A stretch of DNA of 64,000 bases from Haemaphysalis longicornis (Eukaryota > Arthropoda > Arachnida > Ixodida > Ixodidae). The stretch is taken from contig JABSTR010000950.1 in assembly GCA_013339765.2 (NCBI GenBank), forward strand, positions 930,001 to 994,000. Reading direction: 5' to 3'. Under the pieces are notes generated by a model, which was given only the letters and a program-made list of their open reading frames with translations, was not told the DNA's origin and ran no database searches. Positions 20,740 to 33,499 of this stretch are shown piece by piece (positions within the stretch are counted from its first letter, which is position 1; each line of letters starts with the position of its first letter). The position numbers and the translations under genes are program-made.

Positions 20740-22452
20740 CGATGGACTGTCTACAAATCGGATTCTAATCAATATATAGCAGCAATAAATACTGTCAAAG
20801 AAATTTTTTTACGGAATACGTTGCCATCTCAGTTGTGGAGCACTGTTAAACCAAGCGACAACGACACTCAACCCCTGTCGATATTGCCGGAAATACAATT
20901 CACCCGAATGATCGTGCGACCGTACTTAACTTATCTAATATAGTACCTTCCTTACAACAATTTATTTACCCTAGCATTTCCACAGTAATTGTTGAAGAAA
21001 GCGGCGTTATTGCCCTAATCAGTCGCTGAAACCTTTCCCAGCCACCAGTACTAATTTAATTAATCCCAAGTTCTTACAAAGTACTTGTGCTTATTTGTCT
21101 ATTATACTTACCATGATTTTTCCGCAGTCACTTGAAGATGGTTGTCTACCTCGTGATTGGCAGGTCAGGAAGCTGGTTCCATTACATAAACCAAGTAGCA
21201 AGCACTCTTCTCTTAATTATCGCCCTGTATCACTTACTAGCATACCGTGCAAAATATTTGAACATATTTTGTTTTCCAATCTTGCTAAATTCATTTTTCA
21301 CAAACACGCAGCATGGTTTCCGTAAGACTTCCTCATGCGAAACACAACTGGTATTTTTCACACACAAGCTCAGCATCATCCTTAACCATCGTTCAATAGC
21401 TGGCTGAATATTTTTTTAGTTTTCGAAGGCGTTCGATAAAGTTTGCCATAAGCAATTGTTCTCTAAACTTCCCCAACCAAATCTTGACCCCGGACTTCTT
21501 ACCTGGCTCGAAATATTTCTGAACAATCGTTTCGAGGATGTGTCAGCTAAGAATACTTCTTCACCGCAAACACCCGTTTCTTCTGGGGGGCCGCAAGGCT
21601 CTCTACTTGATCCTCTTCTTTTTATTTTCTATATAAACGACCAACGATTATGAAATTTTTTCTGACATAAATTTGTTTGCCGGCGATTGCGTTCTTTTTC
21701 ATGAAATAACCTCAAATGATTAAGTAGCCGCTTTCCAAGCAGCCCTTAATACAATTTCTGTCTGGTGTACTAATTGCTCGATGCAAATAAAGACTAGAAA
21801 ATGTAAATTTGTTCTAGTATCGAGAACTTGTAACGCTCTGCCTTCTTCCTTCTTTAATAGCGTTGCTTTAGATACTGTTAACAGTTATAAATATTAAGGT
21901 GTTCATATGACCTCCAATCTGGCCTGCAGTGTTCAGATTGATTACGACATTAATAATGGTAACAAGATGTTGGGTTATCTGCGCCGTAATTTTTCTAAAG
22001 CCCCTTTTCTTTAAAACTCATTATGTATAAAGCACTAATTTGTCCCAAACTGGAATACGGCGCCTCCGTTTGGGATCTAGCCCAACATAACCTAATACAC
22101 TCACTTGAAATGACCCAAAACAACTCTGCCCGTTTTGTACTTAATAACTATAATCGAACAGCCAGCATAACAGCGCTGAAATCTAGTTTTAACCTGCCAT
22201 CTTTAGCATCTTGACGCAAAACCTTACGCCTCAGCCTGTTTTATAAAATATTTCGCGTCCAATCCTGCGTGATGAACTCATTTTGTCTCCACAGTATACA
22301 CCACCTCGTTTAGATCATGTTCACAAAGTAGTAGTGCTATCATGCCGAACCAAGTTTTTTTTTCAGTCGTACATACCTCATACATCCATTGAATGGAACC
22401 ACCTATCCGCAGTAACGGCCACAATCCAAGATCTCCAACTATTTAAAACTCG
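20740..22452 (+). mobile_element. CR1-like LINE reverse transcriptase, degenerate
   Basis: Translated pieces follow the order of a CR1-group RT: LEDGCLPRDWQVRKLVPLHK and LNYRPVSLTSIPCKIFEHI (21125-21275), QHGFRKTSSCETQL (21310-21350), FSKAFDKVCHKQLFSKL (21420-21470), SSGGPQGSLLDPLLFIFYIN (21580-21645), then a decayed FADD region near 21670-21690 where FAGDC is read. The thumb piece MYKALICPKLEYGASVWD is at 22023-22076, with IEWNHLSAVTATIQDLQLFK near 22390-22450. At least six stops or shifts are present and the catalytic Asp pair is lost, so it is a fossil. It ends exactly where repeat A begins. Confidence 0.85.
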
Positions 22453-22454
22453 CG

Positions 22455-22970
22455 GGCCATTTCCACTAACGTGAAACCAGGGAAGGGGCGAAGCGTGCAG
22501 CGTATAATTGCATTCAAAGATTGTAAGTGTCTCCCTTGCCACACGGCGCGCGCTGATTGGGCGCCTGAAAAGCGCCGGTGGGAGGAGCAATCGCGCGCTT
22601 GCCGAGGCGGTGGCACCCTTTCTTGCGTTGAACCTGATTTAAGCAATTAAATGAGAGACAGACTGGCCGTAAGCTGTCTTCGTGTCACACGCCGCGGCAT
22701 GCTAAGAAGTATGCTTTACAAGAGAAAACCTCACGCTTGAAACCAATTTTGAGACGGAATTTAAGAAATTTCTGGTATTAGCGCAAACAAATCCTGATTA
22801 TTCCTGTATTTTAAGTTAGTTCAAATCATGCTAGTTTATTTTGAACCGGTTTCATCCATTAAACTCTTGTTTGTTGACCATCGTTTGACAACATGATTTA
22901 CCGTGACGACGTGAGACGATGACGACAGGAGACGCCGACAGCCCGATCTCCTAAGGTGCTCCGCCCCTAA
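22455..22970 (+). repeat. Dispersed repeat A, copy 2
   Basis: It shares the 5' block (GGCCATTTCCACTAACGTGA), a long middle with CGCGCGCTGATTGGGCGCC and GCGCCGGTGGGAGGAG, and AATTAAATGAGAG with the copy at 63026. It then has an unrelated stretch (about 22712-22893) before the shared 3' end GAGACGCCGACAGCCCGA ... CCGCCCCTAA. The middle stretch looks like an insertion, or the other copies are deleted. Non-coding. Confidence 0.8.
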
Positions 22971-23332
22971 AAAAAGCCAAAGCTTTCCCTGCGACGCCAT
23001 CTGCGAAGAAAGCTGAATTCATGGCATTACTACTAGCAACGGAAGAAGCTCACAGAATAGCCATCACAAACCCCACCGAGTCACCAACAACTTTTATGCT
23101 CTATACTTTTATACTCCAATAAGAGAATGTGGCGAAAATAACGCGCGCAGCTGGTACGGTCGCAACAATTCGTTCAGTTGCAAGAGATCTTCGTCAAATT
23201 GACCCCACAATTACAATTCGTTGGGAGCTCGTGTCACGTGGTGTCCAATACTCAGTTCACAGTCTTCAAACTCCAGATGGCGCGTTCACGCCTGCTGGAG
23301 GCCGCTGCCGCGGGGCCTGAGAGAGACATTGA
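22971..23332. other. Possible LINE RNase H remnant, weak
   Basis: Plus-strand pieces AEFMALLLATEEAHRIAITN and RAAGTVATIRSVARDLRQID look faintly like the middle of a LINE RNase H domain, but the catalytic motifs are not readable. Confidence 0.25.
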
Positions 23333-23402
23333 ACGAATGAATGAATGAATGAATGAATGAATGAATGAATGAATGAATGAATGAATGAATAATGAATGAA
23401 TG
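23333..23402. repeat. (AATG)n microsatellite
   Basis: About 17 units with one interruption near 23390. A minus-strand frame of IHSF repeats across it is an artefact. Confidence 0.97.
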
Positions 23403-26400
23403 CGCTTTACCAGTAAAGAGGCGTGAAGCCCTGTGAAGGAGCTTTTTGGGAAGTGGAAGAAAGGAGATACGACTAATCTTCATTGTGGTATCATAGGCCC
23501 TCGCAATAGGCGTTTTCATGGGGCCTTTCATGGGGCCATGTCTTCCGAGCGCCGTGTCTTTCAAGTGCACTTTCATGGGCCGCTTGAAAGACCTGCATGC
23601 CAGACCCGCTCTATACCACTTCATAGATAGAACTCTCAGTTGCGTAGGCAGGAAGCATAAGTTGAATGGTGACGGCGATATTAGCCGGGACGTAGCTCTT
23701 GTCTTTCCACGCCAGGTTAGAGAGGAAAAAAAATGAAAAAGCATAATTAACAAAATTATGATGGATGATGCGCACACATTTCTCAGTCACATATATAGCA
23801 AAGTTCGGGCAGTGCCAGATTAGGTGGTATAGCCGAGGTGCTGCCTAGAAAATGAGAACGTGGGTGCCGATGTCAGCGAAGTGGCAGTGTTATAGCGTTT
23901 CAGCATTAGCTCTGCTGTAAATGCCGCGTTGGCTCAGGCCTCGTTAAAATTCCTTCTCGCCGTCTGAAGGGAGTTCCAGCACACCGGAAGCCCTGGAGGA
24001 TAGTGTCTTGGCGTCGCTTACGGCTTTGTTGTTGCAAGCATTAGCGGTGCAAACACCCATGTCGTTTGATCAGGCGCAGGTTGAGGGTAAGAAATCAAGG
24101 GAAATTAGCTGAGGAGCCTCTCCCTTGCATCGTCGTGCGCTTGCTGTGCGACCAGATGTTCATGCAAGTCGAATCGTCGCTCTTCGTTGTTTAAGTGATT
24201 ACATTAGTACTATTTTGTCGTTGCCAGTTGCATTGTGAGTGCAGGTTTTGTTAATTTCTTTTAGCGCTGTATGATAGTCCATAATTAGTCTGAACTTAGT
24301 GACCGCAGTTGCACCGGGGAGATGCAATTGTTGAAGCGCCCCGAGTAAGTTATTCCAAGGAGTTCAGCTTCTTTGCTGAAGCCGTGGGTGTGCGCGACTT
24401 GGCGGCTACCGCTGAGGGCATGTTGTTCGGGGCATATCCAAGCAACGACCGCTTCCTAGCCACCAAGTGAGGCATATTTGAAAACGTCCCATTCGTCAGG
24501 ACCTTTGTCGTGCGTAAGTTTGCGCAGGCATCGGTCCCGTACGTGCAGCCGTGTTTCGTCTTGCTATTGGTTTCCGGCGCACGCAAGCAGTTGTTTGAAG
24601 CACTGGTGACTGCTAGCGCGAATACACTGTGGTGTCGGTTGTGAGCTCCATCGACATGCACTGTGTCCGAACGTGTAGGGCCTATTTCTGGGAACGCTTT
24701 GGCCTCCTCCTACCTGTGGCCCCTGTGTGCATGGGGTTGCGTGTTTCGGAGGAGGAGATACATTTTGATTTCGCCGTGAATTTTGAGCGGGATAAGGGAC
24801 TTGGAAGCCGTGTGTGACGCACACAGTATACGTGCGCATGTTCCATTAACAGATGCCCCAAGTAGCAGCTGAGCTGTAATTAAAATTTTACCCGCCATTT
24901 TTGAGGTCAGTTGTGATCGTGACGTAACCGCCAATAAAGTCAGTGCTGCGCAGAGCAGTGAAGTAGCATTTGCAGAATGACCAAGGGTTCCCGAGGCCAA
25001 AGAGAGACTGAACCAGGAAAAGAATGCGGGCAAACGCCTCTACAAGAACGCTATAAGAGAAGGTGGTGAAACAGACGGTTAGGCATTCGTGTCTGCAGCA
25101 CTGCAGCTCTGGCTAAACTCCTGCCGTGGCGTAATTTCAACGTGCATGTCAGGTCGACTTATTCTTGTAGAGGGCATCTCAGCTTGGCGCCGAAGTAACG
25201 GCGTGCAAAATGTCTACAGCACCGACGCAGTGAGCTTATTTACCGCCCGCAACATTAAGAACCATATCGTTTGCGACTAAACCTCTTTCACTTCGCTAAA
25301 GTATGCCTGTAATTTTATTTCAAAAATGTGCCCGGAAATGCGAGGAAGCCGAGAGCTACATCGACACCACAGAAAATGTACACGCGACCCAAAGGCCGCG
25401 TTTCATGACCACAAGGATATATTTAAACGACAGGGAGCTGAGTGCGTCAATGACGCGCCTGTATTCTGAGTAGCCCCGTGAGAGAGAGGGCACGTCATTG
25501 GGGTACATCGACGCGCATATCCCCCAGATGCCGCGCAGGCCCCATGGCTGTCTTGAACACGTTGCCCTTGTGGCATTTTCGGGATCTTAGGTCGCCATCC
25601 TTCCATCCACATTGCGTGTCATTTTCGGTCTGTTTATACGGTCTTGGAACAACCCGCATTCTTTATGTAACGCTTCCCAAACAACTTTTATGGCTCGCTA
25701 GCTTCCTTATCAGATAGGCTTTCAAGACGCAATCGCAACCAAGACTGTCGGGCTGGCTGCAAAAAATAGAAAAAGATCTGCCCGCTGAGCAATTGAGCGG
25801 GGAGCTTATGCGCTGTGCCATTTTCCCAGCCTCGAGATCTCGGAGCCGAATCGCAATTAAGTCATTTCTCCCTGCTCCCGGCGAGCAGCGACGTTAGCCG
25901 CGGCGTCCTGCGGGACAGATTGGCGCCCCGCTGCTTCGCATTTGCACGTTAAGCAGGCGCTTGCACATGAACGTGTACCTGCAAACCTCCAAGACGCGAA
26001 CCTAGTTTGCAGGGTGTCGAAGCGTGAATTCATGGCCCTGCTCCGGGCTATCGGTGAGCAGCTTCCTTGTGCAAACGCGGTTTATCGAAGTCAGGAATGA
26101 TATAGCCCGCGCACGCATTGGAATCGTGTTCTCGCTGGACACGGAAAGTGTGTATGTATTCGCTGTGTGGCTGCTGCGCGCATTGGTTTGTCTGTGTACA
26201 CACGGTGCGGCAATTAAGCAACACGATAAGTGGCAATGTGGTTTCTTTCTTGCCGACTGGTCCAGATCGTGGTCAGGTTGGCTTCGTGCGCACTCCGTGT
26301 ATATATTTTGACTTAATGACTTCTTTGTGGGCGTTGCTGCCGTGATAAAAATTATTGCGGGGTGAGTGCGTCGCTTTGTCAAAAGTAGTTCAAACATCAA

Positions 26401-26742
26401 GCACGAAAAATAGTTTCAGTACAGGCAAGACGACGGTGAATCAAAGCAAGCTGCAGCTAAGGCGTAATCGCAGGCAGTGAACCCAGCGCCACATCATCAT
26501 TATCGAGGCTGATTGAATGACCCATAATCCTCGCTTCGTTTGCCTGTGTCGTCACCGTATACAGGAGAGAAAGTATGTCGACTATCAAAATTGCAGCGGA
26601 CTTCCCCCGGGTAAATAGTCAAAACTTAAGGCTCTGTCGCCTCACTTTATGACCGTATGCAGCCTATTTTGCCACTGTTACTCGAATACCGAAGTTCATT
26701 GATCGAGCTGCCCTATATTCCGAGCCCACTGAGAGTGGAATG
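23403..26742. other. 3.3 kb without recognisable gene or repeat
   Basis: The largest quiet stretch. Open frames stay below about 135 codons, overlap on both strands and show no domain. I see no RNA gene, target duplication or long inverted repeat. It may be unique intergenic or intronic sequence. Confidence 0.6.
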
Positions 26743-27094
<352 letters not shown>

Positions 27095-28691
27095 CGTGGA
27101 GGTGGAAGGGACACGGGAAGAAACACGGAACGCATCAGTGTCAAAAAAAAAAAAAACGCTAAGTTCATTTTGCACGTGCGTGGTCGTGTGCACGTGCTCA
27201 GACGTGTGAAATGGGCACACTTGGTACACACTTCACAAGATTTCGTATGCGAAGCATAAAAGTTTTATTTCATCGGTGTTGTTTCTAGTGCGGAATTCAT
27301 ATTTTGGTTGATGTTGGGGAACAGAAACTTGTGCAAAAGGCCTGTAACTCTTATTATAGTGAAACAAAGAACTGGACCAGTTAACAGCACGCTTAGCCAC
27401 TGTGCATGTCTATAGCAAGGCGGAAGACGAATTGGCCGCTTCTTTGGCACACCGGGTGACGATGGAGGAGCCCACTTTTCGAAACCAGCCAGGCGAAAAA
27501 AAAACTTTTTTTTTCAGTCTGTCAGCCACCGGAGAACGAGCCCACGCCTGCCGTGTAGCACCAGAAAAGTACGGACCTTTGGCGATAACACAGCGCAGTT
27601 TGCCATCATACGATAACCGAAAAACCCACGAAAAGTTTCATATTTCAGTCGAAACAGAGACATAAACGGCCATATAGTCGTGCGCAAAGGAAGGGGTGGG
27701 AGGCAAAGGGGGTTATCACTTAAAAGGGGGGGGGGGGGGGAGTTGCCAAGACTGCCCCTCAGGTGAACCTGTCCCGTCATTGTTTTGAGAACACGGTTAT
27801 GGCCATGGCCACGCAGGTTTTTGACGATAATGGCAGCCGACGACTCCTTATCTTGCATTCCAAGGACTGTATACGTCCCACATTTACCACCTGAAAGCAT
27901 GCAACCAAAGACAGGCCGTTGTGAGAAGCAACTCATCGCTTCGTTTGCATTTTTGCGTGCATCTATTGCAGCTTTTTTTTTTCTTTCGGGCTGGAGCGAT
28001 TCCTTCTACGTAAGCCATTCTTCGACAGTATATCTTCTGAAGACGGGGAACGTCAAAATCGCTATATTTTACGTTCGGCGCTTTTCAAAAAATTGGCGAA
28101 CATCGTTTAATTAGTGATCGCCAGTTCGTTGAACAGAAACCTGTTGGGAAAACAACAGCAATGTTCTGTTTTTGACCTAACCGCGTGGGTTACCTGCGTC
28201 GCACAGGGCATCAAAAGACGAGAACAAAATTCATGATAACAAAAACTTTAAAATGTATTACTTATGAATTATATAATAATAAATAATAAAGATAAAAACA
28301 AATCAGATACTCGTTTATTTATTTATTTCTAATCAGGAGGTGGCGCTATGCTGAAACATGGCTCCCCCTAATGGATGACGCTGTGCACGCCTATAAATAA
28401 ATGCATACTATCGCCTATAGTGTCGTAACAGTGGCCACGCCTCTCTACGCTATGTCCTTACCTTCCCCTTCTTTCACGGTTTTCAGCTTTCTCCCCATTG
28501 TTTCCCTTCCCCACGTGTAGGATAGCAAACTAAGCGCAGCCTGGTTGACATTCCTGCCTTTCCTTTGCCTTTATTCCTTCCTTGCTTCAACGTCGTGGGC
28601 GCCCACTTTTATTTCAGTTTACTTTTTCCAGCAATGCGTTTTGCTTTGTCCGTAAGTTATCACAGCGCCGACTTAGCATCGCTTTAGCCAC
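27095..28691. other. No recognisable gene
   Basis: Contains an A-run at 27142-27155, G-run at 27725-27740, T-run at 27973-27981 and AT-rich stretch at 28245-28330. A 140-codon minus-strand frame (27514-27936) shows no domain and probably arises by chance. Confidence 0.6.
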
Positions 28692-28911
28692 CCGCCGCGG
28701 TGGCTCACTGGCTGAGCACGAGGTCGCGGGTCCGATTCCCGGCCGCGGCGGCCGCTTTTCTGATGGAGGTGAAAAGCGAAAATGCCCGTGTGTACGAGAT
28801 TTCGGCGCACGTTAAAGATCCCCAAGTGGTCGAAATTAAGCCGGAGCCCTCCACTATACGGCGCGCCTCATCGCCTGCGCTGCGTCGGCGCGTCAAACCC
28901 GACAATCAATC
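28692..28911 (+). mobile_element. Ruka-like SINE, near full length
   Basis: Plus strand. The head CCGCCGCGGTGGCTCACTGG lacks about 15 nt between the A and B boxes compared with the copy at 4025-4265. B box GGGTCCGATTCCCGG, body through GATGGAGG, GTACGAGATTTCGGCG and CACTATACGGCGCGCC, ending in a two-unit AATC tail. No convincing target duplication. Confidence 0.88.
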
Positions 28912-29137
28912 GACTCGCAAGCTACGCTCGCTTCTTACTGCCAGACTTTTTCAACTGCCCATCAAGTACAACCGCAAAGATGCATAGGTCGGGGTTTAGA
29001 GCCGACTGCGTATCACGTAGGGCAAATAGTCAATTAATGAAGCCGTGCGTGGGCCTTTCCTTCATAGCGGGACCGCGCGAGCAAGAAGCGGTAAAGGCAG
29101 TCATTTGTTTCTAAGCAAACAAAGCTTTCTTTCCGTC

Positions 29138-29139
<2 letters not shown>

Positions 29140-29207
<68 letters not shown>
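29140..29207. repeat. (AG)34 microsatellite
   Basis: A pure AG tract followed by GGA/GGT-rich sequence to about 29245. Confidence 0.97.
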
Positions 29208-29209
<2 letters not shown>

Positions 29210-29249
29210 GTGGATGGAGGGAGGGAGGGTAGGGAGAGGGAGAGGCCGA

Positions 29250-31101
29250 ACTACGAAGTCTGATTTTTGAGTTGCTGAAGTTGAAAAGACTTTCGAAACT
29301 TTCAGCGTTTTTGTAATGTAGGCAGTTGGAATGCCTGACGTCAAAGACCTGGTCCGTGGCGCCAGGGACCGGGAAGATGTCTACCTGTTACCTGTCTCTC
29401 ATGTCGCATATTTGGACCTCTAACGCGAGCCAACACGGATTTAAGATTCACCGCCACTTTCCACTTACTGAAACCGAAGATACGGTCTCTCTCTCTCTCT
29501 TCTCTCTCTCTTCTGCTCTTTCTTTTTCTTTTGCAGCTTGTATACCACCCAGCGAACGCCTTACCGATCGAGCCCGAAGGTGCTGCCAATCTCCCATAGA
29601 CTCCACGAAGGCGTCGTGCTAAACGGCTTGCCTCGAATTCAACGCGCATTGCGGGAGAGATAACGTATCGACACTTGCCGTCCTCCTCCTTCCCCTACGC
29701 ACACACACGGCTGCTGGGCGAGCACCGCGCACCTACGACGTGCCCGCATTGAAAAGGCGTAAGCGATGGAGGCACTCCTTGAGTTCGATGCAGCGCAGTA
29801 GAGTGGTCCTGTAGCTGCTGCCGGTCGACGACTAGTTCCTACTAGGCGGCGTGGTGACGGCTTTAATAGGGCCCTCTTTGTGAGCTTGTCCCCATGCTGG
29901 GAGAGAAATTACTTGCATGTCTTCCATTTAATATCAGTGGCCGGATATTATTTCGAACTAAAGGGTGTAGTTTGTTCTTCATTGGAACCAGAAGAAAATG
30001 TCGGCTTCTATTTTAGTGCGCCCTTCGGATAACTAAGCAATCATAATCATCAGCCCGTTTGCGTCTACTGCAGGGCGAAGGCGTACCTCATGTACCCCCA
30101 GCCGTTCATGCCTTGCGATGACCTAGCCTTTGTTAGTAATATTAAAAATAAGTAACAGCTAAGTAATGAGAAGGACAAAACGGGTCTTACTGAAGAAAGA
30201 AAGAAAAAGCTGGAACAATTGCAACCCGTTGCAGTAATCAGGAAAATCGAATACCGTTTTTTTTTCTCTGCATTCTCTACATTACACTAAAGCGGAAAGC
30301 AATTACTCACGTCGTACTCGCGCAACCCGATAGCCACACACCTGCGACCCCTACAAGAACACCGAGAAGTCAGTGGCGAGCAACCGTCCGTACCAGACAA
30401 AGCAGCCCTAGACCTCCCCTGCCCAGGGCCATTTGACGTCAGTTCTTACACAGTGGGCGCCAATTTTTCTACCTTGGGGCCGCGGTGTTACGCCACGCAG
30501 TTAGGTCTCGCGCATATCGCCGTGCGTCTGTCTGCCGGCGACAACGGCACCTGTTCCAAGCAATTTTCTCTTTGGGCGGCTAGGAAGGTGAGCGATTGAA
30601 CGTATACGCCAGTTGAGCAGGCCGCGATTTGAATCTCCCACCCCACCTCCATTCTGGAGGTGTCCGGGTCAAGTAAATCGAGCTTAAATATCCCACAAAG
30701 AGTAAGTTAGCCATTGTCCGTAATAAAGTGGGCTTCCGGTAATCACAGGGGGAAAAAAGGGGCGCGCGTTTATCGCAGCCGAAAAAATCACTATCTGAAG
30801 CAATCGACGCCCTGGACATCCTGCAGTACCAATTAAATTTGCAGCATGGTGCACTCTTAATCTGGTTCCACACATGACATCTAGAACGCTGCGCGATTTT
30901 ATGTGGATAGAATATTAAAAAGAAATTCTGTGGTTTAGCTTTGGTTAAGCCTAGCTGGCAGCGAAAGCTTTACTGCCCTGGCTAGGCCCATTGTAGATGT
31001 GTGGTCGAGGTGCGGTTTAGCAATGACATACATATATGTTTGCAATGAATAAACTTCTTATTCGTCATCTTTTTTAGATGCGACGCATCTCTTGCTCTGA
31101 G
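29250..31101. other. No recognisable gene; possible LINE remnant near 30.05 kb
   Basis: A small CT run lies at 29489-29520. At 30047-30130 the sequence CATCAGCCCGTTTGCG..ACTGCAGGGCGAAGGCG resembles a very common tick repeat (CAGCCT....CCACTGCAGG.CAAAGGCC) that I associate with minus-strand LINE sequence. It is too short to be sure. Confidence 0.45.
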
Positions 31102-32118
31102 GCATGTCCCTCCTGCGTCTTTTTTTTTTTTTTTTACCAGTCTTCAACACACACTTACAACACAAAAATAACCATACTGCATTTGGTACAACACACACCG
31201 ACATTAACATACCAGCCGTGCCTCCGGCGAGGCTTTGTCATTTAATCATCACGTCAGAGAAATTAACGGCTCTAGAAAATCCAACCAATCTGGTACTGGC
31301 TGCTGGACTCTCAGCCCCTCAACGAACTGCGTGACACTCTCCCGCAGAAACTGCCGGGCCGGTCGGGCATCCACGTCGCCATGGAGCCACGCCATGCGCG
31401 CCCTCCATATGCTGTGAAGGCCCAGGAGCATTATTAAATCGTAGGGGACTCCTTCGTTATTCTCTGTAGGTAAATACCGTATACCATGCGGGGTAAGTGG
31501 AAAGTCTTTGTGTAAAGTTCGCTGCATAACATCCCAAAAGTGAACCGCCATCCAGCAGTGTATAAAAACGTGGTCTATGTTATCCGGTTGTTTACAAATT
31601 GTACAGTCAGTACCCCACGGTGTATCTAACCCCTTTTCTTTTAACCATGTTTGCACAGTAAGTGTCCCCGAATGAAGTTTGAAAAAAAAGGACTTCACTC
31701 CCGGTTTTACATCCATACGCTTAACTCTTTTCAGTACATCCTGCCCTGGGCCTTCTTTGTACAGTTCTCTATATCGCGGTATCGGGAACAGACTGTCGCA
31801 AACATCTTTATATAATTTTCTACGTGACACTGTACTCAAATATTCCATCGAAAAACGAGTTGACAGAAACCTGAGTGACATGACAACTTCTTTAAAATAT
31901 CCTGAAATCCTTCCCTGTATGTGCAAACTGGATACAACAAATTCCGGCAGTGCTTGAGACAGCCGCACCTGGCAAACTGTTCGCAAAAAAGGATCGCTTG
32001 TATCGCGAAGAAAAAGGAACCTATTCACCAACTGGCGGACAAACAGGTGCGACAACCCAAGACCGCCCTCCTTGACGCGTCGAAAAAGGTTATCTCTACT
32101 GCATGTCCCTCCTGCGTC
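31102..32118 (-). mobile_element. 5'-truncated L1/Tx1-like LINE with perfect 18-bp TSD
   Basis: The 18-bp direct repeat GCATGTCCCTCCTGCGTC stands at 31102-31119 and 32101-32118. Between them (31120-32100) lies a minus-strand LINE fragment ending in a poly(A) tail (16 T at 31120-31135 on the plus strand). The long TSD, poly(A) and 5' truncation are all classic products of target-primed reverse transcription. The open frame and perfect TSD suggest a recent event. The empty site can be inferred: sequence before 31102 continued directly into 32119. Confidence 0.95.
31249..32100 (-). pseudogene. LINE ORF2 C-terminal region, open but truncated
   Basis: An uninterrupted frame from the 5' truncation point (SRDNLFRRVKEGGLGL) to a stop after LEPLISLT, about 283 codons. 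Numbering from the chance upstream Met in the flank, it carries the post-RT region RKLYKDVCDSLFPIPRYREL (about 128-147) and a zf-RVT-like cluster DCTICKQPDNIDHVFIHCW with Cys200, Cys203, His211 and Cys216. The RT core is absent. The zf-RVT cluster and poly(A) tail suggest an L1/Tx1-type rather than I or CR1 element; this is inference. Paralogous pieces are at 53444-53942 (minus) and 53955-54870 (plus). It has no frameshift, unlike most LINEs here. Confidence 0.88.
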
Positions 32119-32145
32119 GGCGTCGGTGGCGTCCGCACGCCACCT

Positions 32146-32361
32146 GCGCATGCGCGACTCTCCCCCGCTCTTCTCTCCGACAGCTGTGCGCAACACTCTC
32201 ACTCCGTCTCATTATCATAAACAACAGCTGCGTGCGCGCGCTTCGCTACGCTCGCGCCTGCTCCAGCGCGCAAGTGCGCGCATGCGCGACTCTCCTCCGC
32301 CGTTTCCTCTCCTTCAGGCGTGGTGAATATAAAGCGGGTAGCGCGCTGTGGCGGTTCAGTC
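32146..32361 (+). promoter_or_regulatory. Candidate Pol II promoter: NRF1-like sites, TATA, Inr
   Basis: A TATAAAG box at 32328-32334 and a TCAGTC initiator at 32356-32361 put the presumed start (A32358) 30 nt after the first T of the TATA box, the ideal spacing. Upstream, the identical 18-mer GCGCATGCGCGACTCTCC occurs at 32146-32163 and 32278-32295; its GCGCATGCGC core is the palindromic NRF1-type site. The surroundings are CpG-rich. The first AUG after the start (32491, context GAAAATGA) opens only 25 codons before a stop, so the real coding part may begin after an intron, or the unit is an LTR or non-coding. The young LINE stops just 27 bp before the first module. Confidence 0.55.
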
Positions 32362-32856
32362 AAGCGCTCGCTCTCGCTCGACTCCGTGTGACTTTGATTG
32401 ACGACTCCGTGCGCTGGTACGCGATCCACTGAACGTGTACTTCAGCGACCACAAAACCGTCGTGCTCAAAGGAAAGTTCAACCGCTGAAAATGACAACCA
32501 GTCCCTCTCTCAGTAAAAGAATGAAAATTACGCCCATCTTTCCCGCGTATGAGAACAGCCGCATGTGATGGAATGCATCCTACGCGGTTCACAACACGTT
32601 TCACACGAATTGGAGAATCAACCCAATGGAAACCCCAATTGAACCCCCCGGTGCGTCGCATCACATCAGGGTTCCCCTCGCGGGAAGATGGGCGTAATTT
32701 TTTGCCTCACGGCGTTGTTTAAGCCTCGCCGCTGTACGAGCAACCACAGCTGGATGTTCATCATCCTCTGTCGCACACCGCTCTGCGCGGCATGCGGCCT
32801 CCTGGCCTTCCTTTGTTGCGCGCGCTTATAACTGCGGCGGCGGCCTCATCGCCTTC
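32362..32856. other. Presumed transcribed leader of the candidate promoter; no gene recognised
   Basis: Only the 25-codon frame at 32491-32568 follows in plausible context. No domain, no clear splice sites. Confidence 0.4.
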
Positions 32857-33007
32857 CTCCGCCAGGTGGCGACACGGGTTCCGCGCACGTCTCCGTTCCC
32901 TCCACGACTATCTGTCGCCGCCACCGGGCCGCTGCTCCGTGCCGGCGCTCCGCCAGGTGGCGACACGGATCTCGTGCACGTCTCCGTTCCATCCTCGCCT
33001 ATCTCTC
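32857..33007. repeat. 91-bp tandem duplication, second unit interrupted
   Basis: Unit 1 is 32857-32947 and unit 2 starts at 32948, both with CTCCGCCAGGTGGCGACACG and later CACGTCTCCGTTCC. Unit 2 breaks off at 33007 and resumes at 35380 with CCTATCTCTC..CCGCCATGGGGCCGCTGCTCCGTGCCGG (interrupted here), matching unit 1 at 32907-32946. The break is the 2.4-kb insertion. Confidence 0.85.
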
Positions 33008-33499
33008 GGCAGAAGGGTTGCAAGGTGGGCTTGTTGGAAAGACGTATTCTTGGATGAAACCCGCGCGAATTTAAACAAAGACCACGGAAGTGGAACACAA
33101 AGTTGTCGTGAAGTGCCCCGAGCGCGGGAAAAACAAGAAGAAATCGCGGGGAAAAGACGCAGCAAGCGTGCGAGTGGTTGAGTGAAGAGGAAGAAGAAGC
33201 GAAGATCCGAAGGGGTCTCGAGACAAGGGAGGCGAGAAAGAAGAGGAACGAGGCCCGGGGTTCGAGAAAGGGAACGAATCGGACTTCCTATCTCCATGCC
33301 CGTACTACTGTCGCTAGGGGACACATCACTGGGTTATTGTCACAGAGGGGTGTCTGCAGCCATTAATGCATATGTGCCCGAGACCAGGCGTCTGCCCTGT
33401 TAGCCTTTATTATCACGGGTATGTTTTCTGAATTTCGACTGCCACTTTCAATTTGTAGCCAATTCTTCCTTCCAATCTCGTGCTGCTACTGGATGCCAA

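Noticed and set aside
22971..23332. LINE RNase H domain before the AATG tract
   Set aside because: A few residues fit but none of the catalytic motifs can be read; kept only as a weak note.
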